Assembly (NCBI GenBank): GCA_002317575.1
Contig: DCIH01000028.1
Location: 1 to 17,944, forward strand
Reading direction: 5' to 3'
DNA from: Verrucomicrobia bacterium UBA1731
GTDB lineage: Bacteria; Verrucomicrobiota; Kiritimatiellia; RFP12; UBA1067
DNA length: 17,944 nt
Shown here: positions 1 through 7,600 of the stretch, piece by piece
Position numbering within the stretch: position 1 is the first letter of the stretch
Layout of the letters: each line of letters begins with the position of its first letter
Translations under genes and position numbers: made by a program
Notes under the pieces: generated by a model
The model's database searches: none
What the model saw: only the letters and a program-made list of their open reading frames with translations
What the model was told of the DNA's origin: nothing

Positions 1-81
1 CCTTTTCTTTTCCTGGAATCAGGCCAGCCCGGCGCGCAAACGGCGTCAGGCCGGCCGGCGTCTTCAACGTGCGGATTTCAA

Positions 82-122
82 GGAACAACTTCCAAAGCCT
101 GGTCCGGCTTTGAAATTGTTCC
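82..122. repeat. Inverted repeat / hairpin near the left edge
   Basis: The arm at 82-99 (GGAACAACTTCCAAAGCC) is complementary to the arm at 106-122 (GGCTTTGAAATTGTTCC), apart from about one bulged base and one mismatch, with a 6-nt loop. No T-run follows on either strand, so it is not a typical intrinsic terminator. It could be part of an intergenic repeat family. Apart from this hairpin and the heptamer arrays, positions 1-258 hold no gene I can support. Confidence 0.6.
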
Positions 123-169
123 CATCATAATCTACGAGGGGAGCCGTCGCCAGAAGCCGCACCCAAACA

Positions 170-202
170 CCCCCTAACCCCTAACCCCTAACCCCTAACC
201 CC
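170..202. repeat. Telomere-like CCCCTAA tandem array
   Basis: Four exact copies of the heptamer CCCCTAA (171-198) are followed by a fifth CCCC (199-202). The minus strand therefore reads TTAGGGG repeated, with five tracts of four or more G separated by 3-nt loops. This is a textbook G-quadruplex pattern, with i-motif potential on the plus strand. The array lies about 60 bp upstream of the -35 box of the NYN gene. Confidence 0.9.
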
Positions 203-230
203 TCATTCCTCATTCCTCATTCCTCATTCC
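203..230. repeat. TCATTCC tandem array
   Basis: Four exact copies of the heptamer TCATTCC abut the CCCCTAA array and keep its 7-bp period, giving a continuous 7-bp register from 171 to 230. The shared period suggests the two arrays arose as one expanding tract, by slippage or a template-copying process, rather than separately. Confidence 0.9.
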
Positions 231-258
231 TAAATTACGGAAATGTGAATATTCCCCC

Positions 259-288
259 TTGCGGCCGGTGTGTCGCATGTATTATAAT
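259..288 (+). promoter_or_regulatory. Predicted promoter of the NYN gene
   Basis: There is a perfect -10 hexamer TATAAT at 283-288, with TTGCGG at 259-264 as a weak -35 box 18 bp upstream. Transcription would begin near 294-296, downstream of the in-frame ATG at 291. This supports the later start at 375 and implies a leader of about 80 nt. The -10 box is convincing; the -35 assignment is tentative. Confidence 0.6.
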
Positions 289-326
289 GAATGGCAACAA
301 CCCGCCGGACTCTGTCCAGGCGGAGC

Positions 327-364
327 AAGGCCTGGGCCGCGAGGTTCGGGCCTTCGCATTTTTT
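327..364 (+). promoter_or_regulatory. Leader hairpin with GNRA tetraloop and T-run (possible attenuator)
   Basis: Positions 327-338 pair along all 12 positions with 343-354, with three G·U wobbles, closing on the tetraloop GCGA at 339-342. Six T residues follow at 359-364, separated from the stem by four bases (CGCA). The structure lies inside the predicted NYN leader and ends directly at the Shine-Dalgarno sequence (365-369). It resembles an intrinsic terminator or attenuator, but the gap before the T-run is longer than usual, so it may instead be a leader element affecting translation or RNA stability. Confidence 0.5.
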
Positions 365-369
365 GGAGG
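365..369 (+). promoter_or_regulatory. Shine-Dalgarno sequence deciding the NYN start
   Basis: GGAGG lies 5 nt before the ATG at 375. The upstream in-frame ATG at 291 has no such site and falls before the expected transcription start. Confidence 0.8.
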
Positions 370-374
370 TTCGA

Positions 375-1025
375 ATGAAGCGCGTCGTTGCCTATGTTGA
401 CGGTTACAATCTGTACTATGGATTGCTGAAGGGGACTTCCTGCAAGTGGCTTGATTTGGTCGCTTTTGTCGGGTCGTTTCTCCGGAACGATCAGGAGCTT
501 GTGGCGGTCAAATACTTCACCGCGCCAATCAAGACCTTTCCGCATGATTTTGCGGCTGTTGATCGTCAGAAGGTGTATCTTCAAGCGCTTTCGTCGTTCA
601 AGCTTATCGAAATCGTCCAAGGGTTCTATGCGAAAAATAAGACGCTCGCGCCGGCGCTTGACGCCAAATGTCGAGCGTGCGACGTTGTGGCGAACGGCTA
701 CGTTCCAGTCATGAAACTCGAGGAAAAACGCTCCGACGTGAACCTTGCCGTGGCGGCGGTGACGGATGCCGCCACGGATGCCGCCGACAGCTTTTTCTTC
801 TTCACGGGCGACTCCGATCAGGTCAGGACGATTGAGGCGATACGCAATCGTTTCGGCAAGCGCGTGTGCGTTTTCAATCCGCACGAGAGTTTCAGCGTGA
901 ACCTGAAAACGGCCGCTTCGTATTACCAGAACATTCGGCGCGATCTTCCGTGTCAGTGCCAATTGGCCGACGTCGTAACGCTGCCAAACGGTCGCGCCGT
1001 TCGTCGCCCTGACGCTTGGCGTTGA
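375..1025 (+). CDS. NYN domain-containing protein (PIN-like ribonuclease fold)
   Basis: This encodes a 216-residue protein that is a single NYN domain, the PIN/FLAP-like nuclease fold also called the LabA/DUF88 type. Family members are thought to be metal-dependent ribonucleases in RNA processing or decay; the substrate here is unknown. Visible motifs are VDGYN (Asp9, Asn12), EEKRSDVNLA (Asp121) and FFTGDSD (Asp146, Asp148), which supply the expected cluster of acidic metal ligands. FNPH at 167-170 and the C-terminal LPNGR...RPDAW are also typical of this subgroup. A CxxC pair lies at Cys99 and Cys102. The start is set by GGAGG 5 nt upstream. Length and motifs are complete, so the gene looks functional. 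It has its own promoter and no same-strand partner except the PEP-CTERM remnant that overlaps its 3' end. There is no signal peptide, so it should be cytoplasmic. The family assignment is firm; the specific role is not. Confidence 0.92.
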   Translation: MKRVVAYVDGYNLYYGLLKGTSCKWLDLVAFVGSFLRNDQELVAVKYFTAPIKTFPHDFAAVDRQKVYLQALSSFKLIEIVQGFYAKNKTLAPALDAKCRACDVVANGYVPVMKLEEKRSDVNLAVAAVTDAATDAADSFFFFTGDSDQVRTIEAIRNRFGKRVCVFNPHESFSVNLKTAASYYQNIRRDLPCQCQLADVVTLPNGRAVRRPDAWR

Positions 1026-1141
1026 TTCCGTTTGCCAGCGGTGGTTGGTACGTGAAAGCCCCCACGCCGGAGCCGACGTCGGGCGTGTTGATGCTGCTGG
1101 GCATGGGCCTTCTCGGCCTCCGCCGCAAGCGTCGGGCGTGA
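1013..1141 (+). pseudogene. Orphan PEP-CTERM sorting-signal tail (3' remnant)
   Basis: An open stretch in another frame begins after a stop at 1010-1012 and ends at TGA 1139-1141. Its last 30 codons read VKAPTPEPTSGVLMLLGM and then GLLGLRRKRRA. This is a complete PEP-CTERM signal: a Pro-Glu-Pro motif, a single hydrophobic transmembrane stretch and an arginine-rich end. In this system the tail directs an exported protein to an exosortase, which cleaves it. No secreted body or signal peptide precedes it; the upstream DNA belongs to the NYN gene in another frame, and the open frame overlaps that gene by 13 nt. The simplest reading is the 3' end of a surface-protein gene whose body was deleted or replaced. 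A tiny real gene starting at GTG 1052 is possible but has no ribosome site I can see. The signal is clear; pseudogene status is inferred. Confidence 0.75.
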
Positions 1142-1238
1142 GGTGTTTGGGTTGTTGGGTGTTTGGGTGTTTGGGTTTAAGGAAAACAACTCAAACACGC
1201 AATAATGCAATAACCCATAACCGAGTGTGAGGTGTTTG
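1138..1238. repeat. 12-bp direct repeat bounding a G-rich insert
   Basis: GTGAGGTGTTTG occurs at 1138-1149, across the PEP-CTERM stop, and again exactly at 1227-1238. The enclosed 77 nt begins GGTTGTTGGGT (1150-1160) and nearly ends ACCCATAACC (1213-1222), which are imperfect inverted ends. After the second copy the sequence runs on into the terminator. The arrangement looks like a short insertion with a duplicated target between the gene remnant and its terminator. Repeat-mediated expansion would look similar. Confidence 0.55.
1143..1198 (+). repeat. G-rich octamer array with quadruplex and hairpin potential
   Basis: Four GGG tracts (1149-1151, 1157-1159, 1165-1167, 1173-1175) are separated by three 5-nt loops, a regular 8-bp period. 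This fits a plus-strand G-quadruplex. The same DNA can fold differently: 1143-1156 pairs with 1185-1198 over 14 bp with one G·T wobble, leaving three GGG tracts in the loop. The unit GTGTTTGGGT also appears inverted at 161-170, beside the left heptamer array. Confidence 0.7.
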
Positions 1239-1250
1239 CACGACCTAACG

Positions 1251-1284
1251 AGAACGCCGCTCAGCAATGGGCGGCGTTTTTGTT
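1251..1284 (+). terminator. Intrinsic (Rho-independent) terminator
   Basis: AACGCCGC (1253-1260) pairs with GCGGCGTT (1271-1278). The stem extends inward through TCA/TGG to a GCAA tetraloop (1264-1267), giving about 11 pairs. The T-run TTTTTGTT begins at 1277. It would end transcripts from the NYN/PEP-CTERM side and insulate the giant gene. Confidence 0.85.
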
Positions 1285-1289
1285 GGGGT

Positions 1290-1361
1290 GCGTTTGGGCG
1301 GCGCCCGCGGCGCGGTCGCCCTACCTGGGTGGGGGCGTTGGGGCGGCGCCCGCGGTGCGGT
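1290..1361. repeat. 27-bp GC-rich direct repeat, two copies
   Basis: Copies at 1290-1316 and 1335-1361 agree at 25 of 27 positions. Both contain the palindrome-bearing core GGGCGGCGCCCGCGG, able to form a small hairpin (GGGC/GCCC). Their centres are 45 bp apart. They look like a dispersed intergenic repeat, but one window cannot show how common it is in the genome. Confidence 0.8.
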
Positions 1362-1369
1362 GAATCGAA

Positions 1370-1433
1370 AAGCTGATTTTGATGTGCGAATTAAGCTGAT
1401 TTTGACGCGCGAATTAAGCTGATTTTGACGCGC
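1370..1433 (+). repeat. 23-bp tandem repeat, three copies upstream of the giant gene
   Basis: Copies lie at 1370-1392, 1393-1415 and 1416-1433 (the last truncated). The shared core is AAGCTGATTTTGA followed by CGCGCGAATT; the first copy differs by carrying TGTGC instead of CGCGC. GCGCG between copies 2 and 3 can pair with CGCGC at the end of copy 3, just before a T-run (1434-1439). The copies are contiguous with no spacers, so this is not a CRISPR array. The array ends 8 bp before the predicted -35 box, a position suitable for a regulator. Confidence 0.85.
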
Positions 1434-1440
1434 TTTTTTC

Positions 1441-1469
1441 TTGTTTTCCCGACGCGAAACGGGTATAAT
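1441..1469 (+). promoter_or_regulatory. Predicted promoter of the giant surface-protein gene
   Basis: A perfect TATAAT lies at 1464-1469, with TTGTTT at 1441-1446 as a weak -35 box at ideal 17-bp spacing. The spacer contains a small inverted repeat, CCCG at 1448-1451 and CGGG at 1460-1463. Transcription would start near 1476, giving a leader of about 45 nt. The weak -35 box and adjacent 23-bp repeats would suit activator dependence, which is conjecture. Confidence 0.65.
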
Positions 1470-1507
1470 TTTTTTCCGTAATTGGAGACGTTTTCCTTGA
1501 TTTCATC

Positions 1508-1512
1508 AGGAG
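1508..1512 (+). promoter_or_regulatory. Shine-Dalgarno sequence deciding the giant gene's start
   Basis: AGGAG lies 8 nt before ATG 1521. The reading frame is also open from TTG 1482, but that codon has no ribosome site at proper spacing, and starting at 1521 places a clean signal peptide at the N-terminus. Confidence 0.85.
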
Positions 1513-1520
1513 ACCACAAC

Positions 1521-1604
1521 ATGTCCATTTTTGGTCGTTTTCGGACGGCATTCGCCTGGGGCGTTTGCTTGGCCGTCTTTTGTGTTTTTTCTTACGCGCG
1601 CGCG
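1521..1604 (+). other. Signal peptide of the giant protein
   Basis: Residues 1-28 show a basic start (Arg6, Arg8), a hydrophobic core (AFAWGVCLAVFCVFS) and a likely cleavage site after Ala-Arg-Ala, before Tyr29. No lipobox cysteine is placed for lipoprotein processing, so standard Sec export by signal peptidase I is predicted. Confidence 0.85.
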
Positions 1605-4600
1605 TATGACGTGCACGTGACGTATGTGCCCGCGAAAGCAGCGGACGCGTTCACCGCCGTCGGCGAGGACGCGGGTGGCGATGGCGTGCGGTTGACGCTT
1701 ACGCCCAAGTCCGATTGCGCGTACATTCCGACTGCGGCGCACCTCACCTCGACCGCCGTCGATCCCGGCGACAGCCAGGACGCCGACTTGCCCGTTTCGT
1801 TTCAATCGCCGCAGTCGTCCTACGCCATCAATTCCGACGAGCCGATTCACGCCGACGCCACGATCACCGTGACGTTCGGTCCGCTGTACGCCATTACGCC
1901 GGTGTTCGTGCCGGCCGCCGCCGTGGCGTCGTTTTCCAACGACTGTCCGGCCCAGGCGTCCGCCCAAGGCGTCGTGAAATTCAACGTGTGGCGCAAGGAC
2001 GGTTGCGCCTTCACGCCCGATTTCGCGACGATGGCCGGCGCATGCGTCGCCGGCTCCGCCGTTTCCGGCGGCGTGGCGTTCTCGCTCGACCAGGCGCTTT
2101 CGGCGGCGGCGGACGTGAACGTGTTCTGCTCGCCGTTCGACGCGTGGTGGTCTTCGGGCGCGGGGCTTCTCCGCGCGTCGTGGCAGGACGCGTCCGTGGC
2201 GGCGGGCCGGTCCGCGTTCCGTCACGGCGAGGATGCGTTCATCGTGTCCGGCGCCGCCGGCAAGATGCTCGTGCGCGCCCAGTACGCCGCCGCGGATCTG
2301 ACGAACGCCGTCGGCCGTCTCGGCGCGACGCCCGTGGCGACGGCGTACGAGGTGGCCGTCACGGGACTCACCGGTTCCGACGCGACGACCGCGCCCGCGG
2401 CCTTCGCGGCCAACACCGCCGGCGACAAGATTTACGCGATCGTGGGCCAGAAGGTGGTGCGTCTCGCCGCCACGTACGCGTCCGACGCGCCGCGTTCGGT
2501 CACGGCGCTTGCGTACGAGGCGGGCTGGTCGTTCACGGATACGCCCAAGGCGTTCGCGGTCGCCACGATCGGCGGCGTCGATCTCGTTTACGTCAACCTC
2601 GAGCACGCCGAATCCATGGGCGGGAGCATGACATATTCGTACGCGTCCGTCGTCCTGGACGCGTCGACGGGGATGCAGTCCGCGCTGAACCTCGGCGACG
2701 CGCAGGCGAAGGCGCTGGCGGTGACGGGCGTCGCGGGCGGCGCGCCGCATCTGGCGTGCGTCGACGCCGCTGGCGTCGTTTCGTCCATGGCCCTGACGAC
2801 CAACGGCCTCGCCCTGGTCTCCGCGCAGGGACTGGGATCGTTCGATCCCGCGACGTTCTGGGTCGACGCCGCGCCCGACACCGCGTTTCTCCTGGCGGCG
2901 GATGACGAGGCCTCGTTGTTCATCGGCGGCACCAACACGGCGAACAAACTCCAGGCGATGGTGGTGGAGGCCGTTCCCGCCGCGGTGACGGTGCGCGTCG
3001 CGATGCCGGTCGCGAACGGCACGAACGATTTCGCGCTTGCGTACGGCGTGGCGACGAATCTCACGATCGACGCGCCGAGCGGTTATCGTTTCTCGTCCGT
3101 GAAGGCCAACGGCACGGATACGGATTTGGAAGGCGCGGCGTCCTACGCGTTCGCGACGGACGGCCGCGAAAACGTCTCGCTCGTTTTCGCGTTGGCGTAT
3201 GCGGTCGAATCGGAGGTGCTCGGGCCTTCTTCCGCCATCACCGTGGTGCTTCCGTCATCCGTCGCCGTCGGCGGCACGGTCGAGGGAATGGTCTCCGTTT
3301 TGGATGCGACCTACGCCATCGGCGGAATCGCCGTGGACGGCGTGCCGGTGCCGTGGGTTTCAGTCCCGAACGTGGAGGGCGCGTATTCGTTTTCCGGCGC
3401 GGTGAACGCGAGCGCGAAAATCGAAATCGCGCTTCAGTCGAAAGCGGCCTGGTATGCGACCGGCGCCACGCCGACGGTGTTGAACGCATTCACGGCCGCC
3501 GGCGTCCATCCGGGCGACGGCCGTTCGGCCGCGATTGACGTCCCCCACGGGCTTTTGGCGTTCGGCCTTTCCGCGACGGCGACGGACGCCGGCCTCGCCG
3601 AGTTCTCGACGGCCGAGCTGCTCGACGCGGTCGCGATCGAAACAGTCGCGCCGACGTGGTCGGAAAATTCCGGCGGTCGAAACGGCGAAGCGTGGGGCAA
3701 GTCCGTGGCGGCGCTTCCGAAGTACGCCGCGTGGGTTTCCTGCAACGCCGTCGTGGCGAACATGGTCTGGATCAACCCGCAGGGCGGTGCGTGGTCCGAC
3801 GGCGCCGCGAAGGCGAACGCCGCGTATTCGGTGGCGTTCTCCGGCGTGCCGGGCGGCGCCGACGTGCAGCTTTCCGCGGTGGCGGCGAACGCCGCGGGCG
3901 ACGCGTTCTACGGCGCGTCCGGCACGACGCTGTACACGTTCACGGTTTCCGACAACGGCGCGACGCCGGCGACGATCACGGGTCTCGCCTACGCGAACGC
4001 CTGGAATCTCGCCGCCGAGCCGGGCGCGCTTTGCGTGGCCACGATCGGCGGCCGCGAGCTCGTCTACTGCGCGCCCGCCGCGGGCGGCGCGGTTCAGGTC
4101 GTTGACGTCGCGCGGGGCACGGTTTCCAATGTGGGCGTTTCCGGCACGTTCTCGGCGCTTTCCGTGAGCGGCGTCGCCGCCGGCACGCCGCATCTGGCCG
4201 TGGTGTCCGGCACGACGGTTTCGCACTGGCCGCTTTCGGGCGACGGATTGCGCGCGCTGTCGACGTCGGCGCTGGCGACGCGCGATATCGCGTCGCTGCT
4301 GGGCGTGTCGCCCGCGCTCGCCGGCATGTACTTCGTCGGTCTGGACGACGAACAGTCCGCCATCGTCGGCTGCCTCGTCGGTTCGTCGTTGCGCGTGGCC
4401 ACAATCGCGCCGTCGGCCAACGGCGTGGCCGTCCGCGGGCGCTTCTTCGATTCCGACGGCCACGAAGTCGGCGAACCCGTGACCGGCACGGTTCCCTTGC
4501 CCCAGGTTGATTTCTCGCAAGCGTTCGACGCGCCTTCGGGATACCTGATCGTCGGCGCGAAGCAGAACGGCGTCACGCTGGGCAGCGGCAATTTCGTCGA

Positions 4601-7600
4601 TGCGCTGCCGTCGTCCTGCGCCGTCGTCACGAACGTGACGGTCGCCGCGCCGACCTACTTCGAAATCCTGCTGGAGAAAACGGCGGCGATTTCCCTCGAT
4701 CTGCTCGGCTACGCGTATCGGGAGAGCGGCGACACCGTCGTGCTCGTGGGACATCCCGCGACGTTCACATTCAGCGCGGCGAATCCGGATATGGAAACGC
4801 CGGAGGGCACCGTGATTTCGAGCGTGTACGTGAACGGAAAACCCGCCACGACATCACCTGGCGCGGGCGGCACGGTCGTGGCGACAATCGACCCCGTGCA
4901 GCCCGGTTTGCGCGTCGTGGTGGCGACCACCACGCCGCGGGACGCGCCCGAGAATCCGTGGCACGCCTATACGAGCCGCTTCACGAGCTGGAACGAGACG
5001 GCGTTCAGCGCGTCGCTGCCGGTCGTGCCGTGCGCGCTGGACGCGACGGACGAATTCCTTCTCGATCTGTTCGGCGCCGGCGCGGGCGGCGCCCGGCTTT
5101 CCACGTTGGCGGCCGCCGAGCGCGGCGCCGCGGCGTCCGAAGCCGTGTGGACGCTCGCCCACAACCATGCGCTCTTCAACGGGAACATGCGCGGCGGGGC
5201 CATCGCGAAACAACTCGACGTCGCGCTGATCGGTTCCTCCAACGGCGCGTTCATGGTATCCGCGCCGCTGCATTTCGAAGACGGCGAGACGCTCTCGGCG
5301 GCGAACACGTTCCGCGTGACGGCCGTGACGCCCGCCGGCGCCGCGACCGCGACGCCCACGGCGTTCGCGTTCTCGGCCGACGCGCTCCATCTCTACGGCG
5401 GCAGCGAAGCGATTGCGGGCGTGAACAAGTACCGCGTGCTGGACGGCCTCAAATCGGCCGACACGAATCTGGTGCTGGAGGCGCATTACGCGCTGGGGAC
5501 GGAAGGGCAGTCCTGCGAATCGCTCGTGCTCGGCACGTTCACGCACGGCGGGACGGCGTCGTTCCTGTACGCGATCGGCGCGACGGACAAGAAGATCTAC
5601 GCGATCGCGCTTTCCGACGGCACGGTGACGGACACGGGCGTCGTGGCGGCGACGCCGTTCGACGCGATGGCGCTTTCGGCGAAAACAAACGCCACGCCGC
5701 ATCTGACGCTGTTCAAGGGCGCGACCGGCGGAACGGACGCGACGCTCGTCGTCTACGCCGTCACGCCCGCGACGGGCGCGCTCGACGCCACGCCGGTCAA
5801 ATCCTTCACGGGCGTTCAGCTCGGCGCGTTTGCCGGCTACGGTTCGGTCGATGCGTCCGAATCGGGACCGTGCCGTTCGCTGGCGATCGCGGACAACGAA
5901 GCGTCCGCCGTTCTGGGCACGGCGTGGAACGCTTCCGCGACCGGGACGGGCGGCGCCGTCACGCGCGGACAGCGCATCGTGCTCGGCCCGATTTCGTCGC
6001 TGAGCATCCGGTACAACGTGACCAACGGCGCGTATGACGACGCCGAGGAAGGCAATGAGACGTCCGGCGAGATCAACGTCGACGGCACGGCGACGACGCT
6101 TGCGTTCACGAAGACGGACGGCACGTACGCGCTCCGGTCCGTGACGGTGAACGGCGTTCCCGTGGACGCCACCGAAACGGCGGCGGGGTGCACGGTCGCG
6201 CTCGACTACACGCAGATGTTCGACGGCCGCATCGAATTGGCCGTCGAGTTCCAGGTGCCGGCCGTGACCGTTTGGACGCTCGGGCCGGTCTCGCACGTCT
6301 ACGAAGAAACGGACAAGATGCACGTGTTCGTCACTAATGCCGCGAGTGAAATCTACGGCGTCGTTTCGAACGGTTTTTCCAGCGCGTTTTCCGGCGGCCA
6401 TGCCCGGCTGCTCGTGCCGTACGACAAGAAGGATCCCGATTCTGGCGAGTCCGTTTTGTCGGGCGACGCCTTCGCGCAGGAAGGGTTGACGCGCGACGTG
6501 CGCCTCGTGGTGGCGGCCCGTCCGATCGAACCCGCCGCCGACCACGCCTGGTGGCAGAACCCAGGCGTGACGTGGAGCGCGGCGGCGCCCGCGGGCGCCA
6601 CCGAGGCCGCCTACCACTTCGCGGCCGACGGCGGCTATTTCGCCTACACGCAAAACGGCAAGGCGAAACTCGCGCAGCGCACCGACGAGGGTCTGGCGGA
6701 CGTGACGCCGAACGGCGTTTCCGCGCGGACGGACCTTTCCGGCGCGGGCGTTTCGGAGCGTCTGAACGTCGCGCTGTTCGGCACCACGTTGCCGGGCGGA
6801 CCGATCGTGTCGACGGAACTCGTGTCCGACACGGACGGCAACGCCGAAGCACCCGTGTCGATTTCGAACGACCAGGGCCTGGCGCTCGACCAGTTCGCGT
6901 TTTCCGAGGATTGCCAGACGCTGTACGCCATTTGTCCGTCCGGCTCGACGGCGGCGGATCGCGAAAAGATCTACGCCTTCGCCATCAAGAACGCGCTCAA
7001 GAAGGCCGGCACGCAGCTGTTGCTGAGCGCGTCGTACGATTTCGGATCCGCCGTCAAGTCCTTCGTTTGCGCGACGAACGCGAGCGGCGTCGCCGTGGCG
7101 TACGCGATTCTGGCGAACGGCAACCTCGTGGCCCGCGCGTTGGCGGATCTTTCGGAAACCGTCGTGCTGCGGTCCGCGCCAATCGCGAACGGCGCCAACG
7201 AAGCGTCGCTGTGCGTGTCCGGCGCGGGCACCGCGAAGGCGCACGTCACCGTTTCGTGGTCGTCCGGCACGGCGCATCGCATCGAGGTGCTGGGATTGTC
7301 CGCGAACGGTCTCTCGCTCGTCGGGACGGATCCGCTGGCAACGTTCGAAGACGCGGATTTCGCGTGTCTCGGCATCACGTCCGTGAGCGCGCATCCCGCC
7401 GTGTGGACGGGCGCCGGCGACGGCACGCTGTATTTCCTCCACGGCGGCGTGACGGCGCTTTCCTATTCGCCCACCTACACGATCACGTTCGACGTGCAGA
7501 ACGGTCGAGCGTGCACGAACGGCGTTCCCGTCACCTCGCCCTACGTCGTGAGCTACCGTTCGCCGTGTGACGAGATCAACTTCGTCGGCACGACGGACCA

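Noticed and set aside
106..127. Terminator function for the left inverted repeat
   Set aside because: No T-run follows the stem on either strand.
171..202. True telomere of a linear replicon
   Set aside because: Only four to five units are present and unique sequence continues on both sides, with no hairpin end.
291..374. Start of the NYN gene at ATG 291
   Set aside because: It lies 3 nt after the -10 box, so it would not be transcribed from that promoter, and its 28 extra residues overlap the leader hairpin and match no part of the NYN family.
375..1141. NYN protein fused to the PEP-CTERM tail by frameshift
   Set aside because: The NYN domain ends with the usual C-terminal motif before its own stop, a cytoplasmic nuclease without a signal peptide would not be sorted, and no slippery sequence is seen at the overlap.
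1370..1433. CRISPR array
   Set aside because: The 23-bp copies are directly adjacent with no spacers and there are no cas genes.
1482..1520. Start of the giant gene at TTG 1482
   Set aside because: It has no properly spaced ribosome site, sits only about 6 nt from the expected transcription start, and would bury the signal peptide behind 13 extra residues. ATG 1521 has AGGAG at 8 nt.
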